Source of the DNA: CBDCFL01 sp965216135
GTDB lineage: Bacteria; Pseudomonadota; Alphaproteobacteria; Rhodobacterales; Rhodobacteraceae
Reading direction: 5' to 3'
NCBI GenBank assembly: GCA_965216135.1
Contig: CBDCFL010000021.1
Location: 1-64,000 of the forward strand
Length of the DNA: 64,000 nt
Shown in pieces: positions 1 through 8,217 of this stretch. The translations under genes and the position numbers were made by a program. Each line of letters starts with the position of its first letter. Position 1 is the first letter of the stretch. The notes below the pieces were generated by a model. It was not told the DNA's origin. It saw only the letters and a list, made by a program, of their open reading frames with translations, and ran no database searches.

Positions 1-592
1 CGCAACTGGCCCCAATGGCACAGGCTGCAAAGGCTGTTCTGAATGTTGAAAAACTCGAGGCCATTGCTGATCGCGGCTACTTTAGTGGGGCTGAATTACT
101 AGCCTGTGACAAGGCCCAAATCACGGCGACGGTTCCCCGGCCAGACACTTCCGGTAATCGCAAGAAGGGAATGTTCGTGAAGGCCGACTTTGTCTACGAT
201 GCCGAGGTTGATATCTACACCTGCCCTGCCGGAAAGCAGTTGACCTACCGTTATACCCGCGAAGAGCGAGGCCTGATGCACCGGCGTTACTGGCAGAATG
301 ACTGTCAGTATTGCCCTATCAAGTCCCGCTGTACGACCGGCAAGGAGCGCCGCATCACCCGCTGGGAGCACGAACATCTGATCGATGAGATGTATGATCG
401 GATGGAGCGCGATCCCAACCTGATGCGCGTCCGGCGCTGCACGGTCGAGCACCCTTTCGGCACGCTCAAGGCTTGGATGGGCGCAACCCATTTCCAGATG
501 CGAAGGTTAAAGAACGTGGCCGCCGGGATGCGCTGCATGTCCTCGCCTACAATATCAAGCGAATGATCAACATCATGGGTATCGGTCCATTA
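1..592 (+). pseudogene. IS1182-type transposase, 3' part, frameshifted and interrupted
   Basis: The window opens inside a DDE transposase of the IS1182 type. The readable frame (to about 530) has a cysteine cluster (YTCPAGKQL, CQYCPIKSRC) and a VEHPFGTLKAWMG block typical of the C-terminal catalytic part. Near 530 one base seems to be missing, and the continuation ALHVLAYNIKRMINIMG is read in another frame up to 592. An IS630-type element enters there. If it is removed with one TA, the frame continues as IGPLMRAIAA and stops at 1662-1664. The copy is therefore doubly disabled. The 5' part lies outside the window. Confidence 0.8.
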
Positions 593-1641
593 CAGCGTTT
601 CCGTTTATTCATGAGGTATATCCTGCTGCCGCGAAGAAGTTCCAGCACTCGTCTGGTGTGAAGAGATCACAGATTTCGCCGATGGCTGCGATGAGCCGAT
701 CGAAGGTGCGCGCGCCGATGCGCCTTAGGTGCGCTTTGAGCTTTGAGAACGCCATTTCGATCGGGTTCAAGTCAGGGCTGTATGCGGGTAAAAAGAGGAA
801 CCAGCAGCCGTGGGCCTTGAGCAGCTCGGTCGCCTTGCCACTTTTGTGTGTCGCGAGGTTGTCCAGGATGACGACGCTACCGGGCTCAAGTTCCGGGATC
901 AGAACTTTCTCTATGTAGGTGTCGAAGGCAGCACGGTCCATCGCACCCGAGATTACCCAAGGAGCGACAACCCCCTCGCAGGACAGGCCCGCAATCAAGG
1001 TCTGATTGCCCCACCATCGGAACGGGGCAGTCCCCTTGAGACGTCGGCCCTTTTGGCTGCGCCCGTACACGCGCGTCATATTCGTGTTTGTACCGGTCTC
1101 GTCGATAAAAATCAGCCGCTGAGGCCGCTTGCGCATGATCTTCTGCCGCCGTACCCAGTCACGCCGCGCGTGTCGTACCTCGGGTTTGTCGCGCTCCTGG
1201 GCAATCAGCCCTTTTTTTATATGTGTACCCGTGACGGCGCAGCAGCGCATCAATGCCACTTGTAGAGCATTCCACCGCGTGAGCGGTAAAGAGCGCGGCC
1301 TGCAGCTCTACCAGCGTGATATCGGGATCCTGTTCGATCAGTTCCGCGAAGAAGGAGACAAACGGCTCCAACTTGCCATTCCCTTTCCTGGCCCCCGACG
1401 GAAGCGGCTCCAGGGGTTCGCCATCCCGGACCTTCTTACCCCAGCGGGCCGCCGTCGCAGGGCTCAGCAACAAAGCTTTGCCGGCCGCGGCCGCACGCAT
1501 ACCGCCATCCATTTGCTGTTTGAACCGGACCCGCAGGTCCATCGAAAGTGCATTGCTCATCTGAAACCCTCCCACACAAGGTGAATCAGAAAATAACACC
1601 CTTGGGAATCCCCTACGATTCAATCATCAATGGCGACGCTG
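593..1641 (-). mobile_element. IS630-type element A inside the IS1182 transposase
   Basis: The termini are CAGCGT (593-598) and its complement ACGCTG (1636-1641), flanked by a TA dinucleotide on both sides (591-592 and 1642-1643). This is the canonical IS630/Tc1-like target duplication. Removing the element plus one TA restores the end of the IS1182 reading frame, which confirms the boundaries. It encodes one transposase on the minus strand in two overlapping frames. This element differs from the four TACC-ended IS630-type copies elsewhere in the window in both end sequence and target duplication. Confidence 0.88.
609..1560 (-). CDS. IS630-type transposase (two frames joined at an A7 run)
   Basis: The first frame (from ATG at 1560, MSNALSMDLRVRF) encodes the N-terminal helix-turn-helix region, including LLLSPATAARWGKKVRDG. 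The second frame (ends 609) has the DDE catalytic part: IFIDETGTNTNMTR, VVILDNLATHKS and LPAYSPDLNPIEMAFSKLK, i.e. the D, D and E of the IS630 fold. The frames meet at seven consecutive A on the coding strand (complement of 1212-1218), offset by +1. A slippage site is plausible, but a decayed copy cannot be excluded. Confidence 0.82.
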
Positions 1642-1643
1642 TA

Positions 1644-1768
1644 ATGAGGGCGATTGCAGCATAATTAGCCGTATTCCGAGCGCTAATAGCAGTGCGACGA
1701 CCTTTGGCAGGCGCGCAAGAGCCGCTACGCCGCCCACAGATTCAAATTAACCGATACGTCGAAGAAAA
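1644..1768 (+). mobile_element. Right-end remnant of the IS1182 element
   Basis: Bases 1644-1664 encode the last residues (MRAIAA, stop TAA) of the interrupted IS1182 transposase. The remaining ~100 bases up to the IS66 end at 1769 hold no open frame that I recognise and are probably the noncoding right end of IS1182. Its terminal repeat cannot be identified because the left end is outside the window. Confidence 0.5.
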
Positions 1769-1816
1769 GTAAGCGTCCGGTGTGCCCCGCCTAACGGCGC
1801 AGATTTTGATGGGTTA

Positions 1817-1840
1817 GTGTCCACCATTGATAGTGGACAC
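1817..1840. promoter_or_regulatory. Perfect 8-bp inverted repeat in the tnpA leader
   Basis: GTGTCCAC (1817-1824) pairs with GTGGACAC (1833-1840) across an 8-base loop, ending 13 bases before the tnpA start codon. It could act as a leader hairpin limiting transposase expression, or as an operator. The position and perfect pairing are seen; the function is inferred. Confidence 0.45.
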
Positions 1841-1853
1841 TTAGGGGCCCTCT

Positions 1854-2216
1854 ATGGCTGTGAAGCAGAAGAAGCGGCGTTGGCCGGATGATGAGAAGCG
1901 TTCAATCTGTTTTCAGACGACGGCGGCTGGTGTTTCGGTTGCGCAGGTTGCACGTCGGTATGCGATGAATGCCAATCTGATATTCAAATGGCTGAAGGAT
2001 GATCGGTATGCTCCCGCCGTGGATGTTGTGCCGGAAGCTGACGGCCCTGTATTTTTGCCAGTCGAGATTGAAGCGTCAGCCAGCGTTGATCCAGCCGTGA
2101 CCAGCACTCCGTCAGGCCGAATTGAGATCGAGCTATCCAACGGTCACCGGATTATAGCCGAGGGCGGTTTTGATGCGGATATGTTGGCACGTTTGTTGAA
2201 AGGGCTTTCTTCGTGA
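1854..2216 (+). CDS. tnpA: IS66 TnpA (accessory helix-turn-helix protein)
   Basis: 120 residues. The N-terminal half reads as the IS66 Orf1/TnpA helix-turn-helix: basic KQKKRRWPDDEK, then TTAAGVSVAQVARRYAMNAN and LIFKWLKDDRY. The C-terminal half ends in GRIEIELSNGHRIIAEGGFD, typical of the family. TnpA is one of two small accessory proteins required with TnpC for IS66 transposition. The GTG of tnpB overlaps its TGA by four bases, indicating translational coupling. The gene looks intact. Confidence 0.88.
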   Translation: MAVKQKKRRWPDDEKRSICFQTTAAGVSVAQVARRYAMNANLIFKWLKDDRYAPAVDVVPEADGPVFLPVEIEASASVDPAVTSTPSGRIEIELSNGHRIIAEGGFDADMLARLLKGLSS

Positions 2217-2560
2217 TCCCCGTGCCAAGCAACACACGGGTCTGGCTGGCGGCGGGCGTGACAGACATGCGGCGGGGTTTCAATACTCTGGCGGCGCAGG
2301 CCGAGCAGGTTTTGGCAGAGGATCCGTTTTCCGGCCATCTATTTGTGTTTCGGGGGCGGCGTGGTGATTTGCTCAAAATTATCTGGTGGGACAGCCAGGG
2401 AGCCTGCCTGTTTTCCAAGCGTCTTGAACGGGGCCGGTTTGTTTGGCCTGCCGCTAAAGACGGCAAGGTCTGTCTGACGTCGGCGCAACTGGCGATGCTG
2501 CTGGAGGGCATTGACTGGCGCATTCCACAGCGGACATGGCGGCCTTTGAAAGCAGGGTAA
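2213..2560 (+). CDS. tnpB: IS66 TnpB (Orf2) accessory protein
   Basis: 115 residues from GTG, overlapping the tnpA stop. It matches the IS66 Orf2 family: MIPVPSNTRVWLAAGVTDMR, RGFNTLAAQAEQVLAEDPFSG, LFVFRGRRGDLLKIIWWD and GRFVWP. The protein is small and essential for IS66 transposition, with an unknown biochemical role. It appears full length. The IS630-type insertion begins 21 bases downstream, separating it from tnpC and probably reducing tnpC expression. Confidence 0.9.
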   Translation: MIPVPSNTRVWLAAGVTDMRRGFNTLAAQAEQVLAEDPFSGHLFVFRGRRGDLLKIIWWDSQGACLFSKRLERGRFVWPAAKDGKVCLTSAQLAMLLEGIDWRIPQRTWRPLKAG

Positions 2561-2581
2561 TCAGGCGTAAATATCAAGTAA

Positions 2582-3740
2582 TACCAACGGCCCCCAGATT
2601 TGACTCAAGGGGATTCCCACGAGCGGCGTGATCTGATTCAGTGGCATCAAGGCAAGGGAGGCTTTGATGGCAGTAAGGATTACGCGCAAAGACAAGTCCG
2701 CAGGCGAGCTTCGCCAGGAAGCGGCGCGGTGCCGGGATGGGAAAGCGGCGCGACGGATGTTGGCGATTGCCCTGGTTCTGGATGGGGTTGACCGCAAGAC
2801 GGCGGCAGAAAACTGCGGCATGGATCGGCAGACGCTGCGGGATTGGGCCCACCGTTACAATGCGGAGGGCGTGTCGGGCCTGTTCAACCGTCGCCCGCCG
2901 GATCCACCCAGTCTGCTGAGCGCGGCACAGAAGGAGGAGTTGGCGGAAATGGTTCGGGCGGGTCCCGACCCCGAAACCGATGGGGTTGTGCGCTGGCGGC
3001 GCATTGATCTGAAACGCAAGATCGAAGAGCGCTTCGGCGTCACCATGCATGAGCGAACTGTTGGCAAACAATTGGCAAGCCTGGGCTTTCGGCGTCTGTC
3101 GGTGCGCCCGCAGCATCCGAAATCCGACCCGGATGCACAGGAGGCTTTTAAAAAACTTCGCCGCAGAGGTAGAAGCAGCCTTGCCGGAAACAGCCCGCAG
3201 CAAGCCCCTGGAGATATGGTTTCAGGATGAAGCGCGGGTTGGCCAGCAGGGCACGCTCACCCGTATCTGGGCCGAGCGTGGAACACGCCCCCGTGCCCCG
3301 CGCGACACCCGCTATATCTGGAGCTACATTTTCGGCGCCGTCTGCCCGGAACGGGCTGAAGCGGCCGCTCTGATCATGCCACATGCCGACACACAGGCCC
3401 TGAGCGCGCATCTCGCCGAGATCGCTAAAACCGTCGCATCGGGCGCACATGCCCTTCTCATTCTGGATGGCGCTGGCTGGCACGGTTCGGCAGAGCTGGA
3501 GGTACCCGACAACATCACCCTGCTCAAACTCCCGCCCTATTCCCCTGAACTCAACCCGATGGAAAATGTGTGGGCTTATCTGCGTGCCAACAAGCTCGCC
3601 ATATCCGTCTTCGACAATTATGAGCAGATCGTCGACAGGTGTTGCGAAGCATGGAACTTCTTTGCAAACGACAAAACCGCAATCACGTCAATCACTACCA
3701 GACAATGGGCCAAAACGGTCAACGGCTAGGGCCGTTGGTA
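2582..3740 (+). mobile_element. IS630-type element B (TACC ends) inside IS66
   Basis: The ends are TACCAACGGCCC (from 2582) and GGGCCGTTGGTA (to 3740), perfect inverted repeats. They are flanked by TAA on both sides (2579-2581 and 3741-3743). It encodes a transposase in two frames. A nearly identical element lies on the minus strand at the end of the window (63558-64000), and two related elements lie at 6544-7708 and 60129-61290. Confidence 0.88.
2667..3729 (+). CDS. IS630-type transposase (frame change at an A6 run)
   Basis: The first frame starts at ATG 2667 after GGGAGG (2655-2660). It encodes the HTH domain (MDRQTLRDWAHRYNAEGVSG) and the linker ending QEAFKK. The second frame continues NFAAEVEAALPE and carries the DDE core: IWFQDEARVGQQGTL, LLILDGAGWHGS and LPPYSPELNPMENVWAYLR, ending at TAG 3727-3729. 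The frames change at TTTTAAAAAAC (3147-3157), where the related copies C and D have eight A and a continuous frame. Either slippage at the run or a two-base loss explains this. Without slippage the product is truncated and inactive. Confidence 0.8.
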
Positions 3741-3794
3741 TAATACAGGCGTTTATGGATTCACATTCAGGGCGCAATTCTGTATAGAATAGCC

Positions 3795-5351
3795 ATGTTG
3801 AACGCCCTTAATAACCTGCCAGAAGACCCCGTTGAACTACGGCGTGTCACCGAGCTTTTAGCGTCAGAGGTGAAGGCACAGGCGCTGATGATCGAGAAGC
3901 TTCAGCATCAGCTACACGGGGCAAACCGGCACCGTTTCGGATCCAAATCCGAGGGCATGGATCAACTGCAATTGTTTGCCGAGAATGAAGAGATTGCAGA
4001 GGCGGCGGTAAAGGCCGCAGAAACCGCGCCTGCTGAACCGATAGAGCTGAAGGAAAAGCCAAGGCGCAAACCGCTGCCCGATCATCTGGAACGTATCGAG
4101 CAGGTTTTGTCTGTTGGCGAGGATTGCCCTGAGTGCGGTGGCGATCTCTCAAAGCTGGGCGAAGATATTACCGAAGAGCTGGAATACATCCCGGGCCGCT
4201 TTGTGGTGAACAAAATCACCCGACCGCGTATGGCCTGCCGTCGCTGTGAGGCGATATCGCAAGCCCCGATGCCCTCGCGCCCGATTGAACGGGGCCGACC
4301 TGGTCCCGGCCTGCTGGCGCATGTTCTGGTGAGCAGGTTTGCAGATCATCTGCCGCTTTACCGCCAGTCGCAAATTTATGCCCGTGAGGGTGTCGATCCG
4401 GATCGCTCGACTATGGCAGATTGGGTGGGCAAATCTACCGGGCTTCTGGAACCATTGGCCGAGGCCATTGCAAAACGGGCCAAAGGTGGCACATCTCTGT
4501 TTGCAGATGATACCCCACTGAAGATGTTAACCCCAGGAAACAAAAAGACCAGGACAGCCCGCATCCGGGCCTATGTCAGAGACGAACGACCATGGTCCGG
4601 CCCGTGCGCCACAGGCGCACAAACAGACAATCTGTCCAGCTGTGCTGGACGGGCACCGCCCTGCGTTTGGTATCAGTTCACAGTGGATCGAAAGGGTGAG
4701 CACCCGGTCAAGCACCTGTCTGGTTATCAAGGCTGGGTGCATGCGGATGGCTATGCCGGTTTCAACGGCGTGTTCGGTGAAGGTAAAGCCACGGAAGTGG
4801 CCTGCATGGCCCACATCCGACGCAAGTTTGTCGATGTGTTTGCCGCACAAGGTTCCGCCATTGCCGGGGAGGCCATCAGGCGGATTGCGCAATTGTATGG
4901 TGTGGAAAAACAGGCAAGGGGCCAATCTCCCGAGGCCCGTGCTGCTCTGCGTCAAGAAAATGCAAAGCCCATCTTCGATGATCCGGAAGAATGGTTGCGC
5001 GACCAATTGCCCAAAATATCGGGCAAATCACCTTTGGCAAAGGCCATTCGATATGCCTTGGGCCGTATGCCCAACACACGGCCCTACCTCGACAACGGCT
5101 TTCTGGAGCTTACCAACAACACCGCCGAACGCGCCATGAAGCCCGTCGCCATAGGCCGCAAGAACTGGATGTTTGCCGGATCACAACGTGGTGGAAACTC
5201 CATGGCCATCGCCTTCACTCTGATCGAAACCGCCAAACTCAACGGCGTTGATCCACAGGCATGGCTCACTTGGGTTCCGGAGCGTGTCGCCGACCATAAA
5301 ATTAACAGGCTAGACGAGCTGATGCCGTGGAATTACAGCCCGGAAGTGTAA
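3795..5351 (+). CDS. tnpC: IS66 TnpC transposase with a 16-residue insertion
   Basis: 518 residues, the normal length range. Order: N-terminal leucine-rich coiled coil (about 10-45), HRFGSKSE motif, zinc-finger region with CPECGG and CRRCEA (about 113-155), then the DDE core with FADDTPLKML, LSGYQGWVHADGYAGF, CMAHIRRKF and NNTAERAMKPVAIGRKNWMF. At residues ~270-285 there is an insertion (CATGAQTDNLSSCAGR) between GP and APPCVWY. It interrupts an otherwise well conserved stretch and is encoded by a strongly self-complementary 48-base segment. The frame stays open; whether the enzyme tolerates the insertion is unknown. Confidence 0.88.
   Translation: MLNALNNLPEDPVELRRVTELLASEVKAQALMIEKLQHQLHGANRHRFGSKSEGMDQLQLFAENEEIAEAAVKAAETAPAEPIELKEKPRRKPLPDHLERIEQVLSVGEDCPECGGDLSKLGEDITEELEYIPGRFVVNKITRPRMACRRCEAISQAPMPSRPIERGRPGPGLLAHVLVSRFADHLPLYRQSQIYAREGVDPDRSTMADWVGKSTGLLEPLAEAIAKRAKGGTSLFADDTPLKMLTPGNKKTRTARIRAYVRDERPWSGPCATGAQTDNLSSCAGRAPPCVWYQFTVDRKGEHPVKHLSGYQGWVHADGYAGFNGVFGEGKATEVACMAHIRRKFVDVFAAQGSAIAGEAIRRIAQLYGVEKQARGQSPEARAALRQENAKPIFDDPEEWLRDQLPKISGKSPLAKAIRYALGRMPNTRPYLDNGFLELTNNTAERAMKPVAIGRKNWMFAGSQRGGNSMAIAFTLIETAKLNGVDPQAWLTWVPERVADHKINRLDELMPWNYSPEV
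4600..4654 (+). repeat. Cloverleaf-like palindromic insertion within tnpC
   Basis: About 48 bases (4605-4652) are inserted in frame relative to the usual IS66 TnpC sequence. They form three consecutive hairpins: TGCGCC-aca-GGCGCA (4605-4619), ACAGA-caa-TCTGT (4623-4635) and CCAGC-tgt-GCTGG (4636-4648). These are enclosed by an outer 5-bp stem GCCCG (4600-4604) / CGGGC (4650-4654). All stems are perfect and all loops are three bases. The outer stem partly uses host sequence. There is no tRNA-like loop sequence or anticodon. The pattern resembles small palindromic elements that insert in frame into genes, but the family is not identified. Confidence 0.75.
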
Positions 5352-5360
5352 CCACCGGAC

Positions 5361-5618
5361 GCTTACCAACAACACCGCCGAACGCGCCATGAAGCCCGTC
5401 GCCATAGGCCGCAAGAACTGGATGTTTGCCGGATCACAACGTGGTGGAAACTCCATGGCCATCGCTTCACTCTGATCGAAACCGCCAAACTCAACGGCGT
5501 TGATCCACAGGCATGGCTCACTTGGGTTCTGGAGCGTGTCGCCGACCATAAAATTAACAGGCTAGACGAGCTGATGCCGTGGAATTACAGCCCGGAAGTG
5601 TAACCACCGGACGCTTAC
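5361..5618 (+). repeat. Tandem duplication of the tnpC 3' end and IS66 right terminus
   Basis: Bases 5361-5618 repeat 5108-5366, joined at a shared GCTTAC that occurs both inside tnpC (5108-5113) and in the terminal repeat (5361-5366). The second copy has one base missing (ATCGCTTCACTC against ATCGCCTTCACTC) and a C-to-T change. This points to a microhomology-mediated duplication followed by mutation. The duplicated coding piece has no start and is not a gene. Confidence 0.9.
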
Positions 5619-6543
5619 TACGCAACGGTCAGAATTGAACTTTTTTCGTACTTAACTGTGGGATGATGCCCGACAACATTGAGGCTGTGAGATGTGCGGC
5701 GGATGGTAGTACGTCGCAGCCGACAAAAGTGTTTGCCATCAGCTGAGGATGCAGCGCTTCGTCGTCGCCGCCATCAAGTTCATGTAACTGACCAATTCTT
5801 TGATAAGCCGATGAAAGTAAGGTTCCCGTTCCGCAGGCAAAGTCCGCGATCCTAAGCTTCGTCAGCGTTTCTTTGTCACCCCAATTCACTCCTGCAAGCG
5901 GAACGGTTGAATTGAAAGCAAGGGAAGTGAGCAATGAGGCTTTCCGCAGTACCGGAGAGGGTGTCCAGGAAATTATCGCTGTTTGCGGTCGGGACGGTCT
6001 CCAGGAGTCGTCTAGCAATATCAAATATTGGCCAGTAATTGACTTTTAGAATCTTCCTCCATTCACGAAGAATTGCAGATTTGTAGAGGACACCCGTGTC
6101 ACTCCTCAATTCTTCGATTGACACCACATCTTTCAGCCTACCTGGGCCGCCCGCCAAATTTTCGTGGAACAAGAATGCATCAACAAGAATGGTGGCGGCC
6201 ATACGCCTGGTCTGTTCACCATCCTCTTGTCGTAGGTGAGCGCTGATCTTGCTGACTGCCGAGGGGTTGTCGAGCGCGATCTCACCCAAAAGGCCAGAAG
6301 CTTCTCTTAGACCAGCGACAAGTGTTTCGACCGCTTCTTCAATGATTTTGGGTGGAACTGTCGCAGACTGCGCAAGGATTGAAAGGTCGCGAACGTCGCC
6401 CTCAATCCACCCTTGTTGTGGCCAGCGGAAACATTCTGAAGGCGAAACGCCTGTGTAGAGGGCGTACTCGTAATCGTTCGCTTCAGATATCTGATTACGC
6501 AGTTCCTCTGCGTGCAATGAAGTCAGTCCTTGCGGTAGCCTTA

Positions 6544-7708
6544 TACCACCGAGCGGAATGCCTGACTCACGTTGGGGATTCCCAAGCGGTCCGATCTCTG
6601 ACTCAATGTGGTGAACCAATGAGGTTCGCCATGGCAGCGCCTATCGACTTACGGAACGATTTTGACAGCGTCTCACTGCGGTGCCTCGCGAAGAGGACCA
6701 GGGACGCGACCCAGAGCCGTCGTCTGCTGGCGTTGGCCGAGGTCTACGATGGTGGCAGCAGGACGGATGCGTCGCGGATCGGCGGCGTCGGTCTGCAGAT
6801 CATTCGCGACTGGGTGCTGCGCTTCAACGCCCGCGGACCGGACGGGCTGGTCGATGGGAAGTCACCGGGCGCACCCTCGAAGCTCAACGCCGATCACCGC
6901 CGCGCACTGGCGGAGGTTGTTGAGGCCGGCCCGGTCCCGGCGGTGGACGGCGTCGTGCGCTGGCGGCGCAAGGACCTGGCGCGGTGGCTCTTGGAGACGT
7001 TCGCCATCTCGCTCGACGAGACCACGGTCGGGCGCGAGTTGAAGGCGCTCGGCTTCGCCAAGACCTCGGCGCGGCCGCGCCACTACGCGCAAAACGAGCT
7101 GGCCGTCGAGGCTTTTAAAAAAAACTTCCCCGCCGAACTGGCGAAGATCCGGGCGAGGCTCCCGAAAGGCGTCGAGATAGAGCTGTGGTGGCAAGATGAA
7201 GCCCGCATCGGCCAGAAGAATAAGCTCACACGCCGATGGGCCAGACGTGGCACGCGCCCGCGGGCGCCCCGCGACCAGCGCACCGAATGGGCCTATATCT
7301 TCGGCGCGATCTGTCCCGCGAAGGGGAAAGGCGCCGGGCTGGTCATGCCCTGGTGCGACACCGACGCCATGGCGGCGCACCTCATCGAGATCAGTGCCGC
7401 CGTCGATCCCGGCGCCCATGCGGTGCTGATCGTCGATCAGGCCGGTTGGCACTTGACGCCCAAGCTGGCGATCCCCGACAACATCACCGTCCTGGCGCTG
7501 CCGCCATGATCGCCCGAGTTGAACCCGGTGGAGAATGTCTGGCAATTCATGCGCGACAACTGGTTGTCGAACCGGATCTTCAAATCCTACGAAGACATCG
7601 TCGCGCTGTGCTGCCAAGCCTGGAACAACCTCATCGACCAACCATGGAAGATCATGTCCCTCGGCATGCGCAAATGGGCGCATGGGTTCTGATCAATGAC
7701 CGTTGGTA
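6544..7708 (+). mobile_element. IS630-type element C (TACC ends) in the methyltransferase gene
   Basis: It begins TACC at 6544 and ends GGTA at 7708, flanked by TTA on both sides (6541-6543 and 7709-7711). Removing it with one TTA restores the host reading frame (GCC GTA AGG CTA). The left terminal repeat (CCACCGAGCGG) has drifted from the right (CCGTTGG). The internal leader GGGGATTCCCAA is shared with copies B and D. Confidence 0.82.
6619..7692 (+). pseudogene. IS630-type transposase with an in-frame stop codon
   Basis: From ATG 6619 the frame encodes the N-terminal HTH (RIGGVGLQIIRDWVLRFN), the A8 run read straight through (EAFKKNFPAEL) and the DDE core (LWWQDEARIGQKNKL, VLIVDQAGWHLT). 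A TGA at 7507-7509 sits exactly where relatives have LPPRSPELNP or LPPYSPELNP. The rest, SPELNPVENVWQFMRDNW to MRKWAHGF, continues in the same frame to TGA 7690-7692. CGA-to-TGA is a likely single transition. The third catalytic residue lies beyond the stop, so this copy should be inactive. Confidence 0.85.
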
Positions 7709-8128
7709 TTACGGCAATTGATGAGAGTATCGATTTTCCACTTCGACGCAATTTCTCGCCAAGTCTAGATTTTGCTTCCTTTTCAACCGTCGACGCGGGC
7801 ATGATCTCTGTCTCAATGCAAACCGGCGACACATTCGATTCAACTATCAGTATGTCAGGGCGCTTGTTGTTGCCCTTCAGCATACCAGTATTCTCCGACT
7901 GAACGGTTTCTTCAGACGCCCATGCGCGGCGGGTACTCCGGAGTACCTCGGCGAGTGCGTCGTTTATGGAGTGCTCGGTAGTTGCCATAAACCTCAACTA
8001 ACACAGATATTTTCAGCAACATTATTGCGCCGTCGGAATCGTGTCCACACTCAACTTGGACCTGTTGCTCCAACAAGTCATTAGATGTCCGCTGTGACGA
8101 AAGCTGCAACGCGGCGCGGCTATCAAGG

Positions 8129-8154
8129 CGAACGGCCGCCCAGGGCCGTTCGCG
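8129..8154. repeat. Intergenic 10-bp perfect inverted repeat
   Basis: GCGAACGGCC (8129-8138) and GGCCGTTCGC (8145-8154) flank a 6-base loop in the 229-base gap (7989-8217) between the methyltransferase remnant and the IS30. No T-run follows on either strand, so a simple terminator is not supported. It could be a dispersed intergenic repeat. The rest of the gap has no gene I can support. Confidence 0.45.
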
Positions 8155-8217
8155 AAGATCGCAATTTTCTCCACCTGCAAAAACGGACCGACCAGAGTGT
8201 GGTAGCTATGGGCGGCG

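Larger units (their letters stand above)
1769..5618 (+). mobile_element. IS66-family element with IS630 insertion and duplicated right end
   Basis: The left terminal repeat GTAAGCGTCCGGTG (1769-1782) has its complement twice on the right, ending at 5366 and again at 5618. The element carries the three-gene IS66 set tnpA-tnpB-tnpC on the plus strand. An IS630-type element sits between tnpB and tnpC (2582-3740). The right ~253 bases are tandemly duplicated. The expected 8-base target duplication is not seen (GAAGAAAA on the left, TACGCAAC on the right), so the flanks have been rearranged. The right flank is the truncated methyltransferase gene. Confidence 0.85.
5619..7988 (-). pseudogene. N6-adenine-type DNA methyltransferase, disrupted
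   Basis: The gene starts near 7988 (MATTEHSINDALAEVL). A KRPDILI ... VCIETEI region resembles a PD-(D/E)xK nuclease core. The frame is interrupted at 7708 by IS630 element C; removing it with one TTA joins SSIAV to RLPQGLTSLHAEEL in frame. The helical middle follows to about 5935, where the frame shifts once. The continuation has ADFACGTGTLLSSAYQRI, motif I (S-adenosylmethionine binding) of N6-adenine methylases. The IS66 end at 5618 cuts off the gene before the catalytic NPPY-type motif. It is probably the remains of a single-chain restriction-modification enzyme. The methylase assignment is good; the nuclease part is tentative. Confidence 0.7.

Noticed and set aside
4600..4654. A tRNA gene at the cloverleaf in tnpC
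   Set aside because: Stems are 5-6 bp with 3-base loops, total length is ~55 bases, and there is no T-loop consensus or anticodon loop.
5108..5618. CRISPR-like array
   Set aside because: Only two units of ~253 bases, joined without spacers; it is a tandem duplication. No other spaced short repeats were found in the window.
7989..8217. Small genes in the gap before IS30
   Set aside because: Short open frames on both strands lack ribosome binding sites and recognisable content; only the inverted repeat at 8129-8154 was kept.
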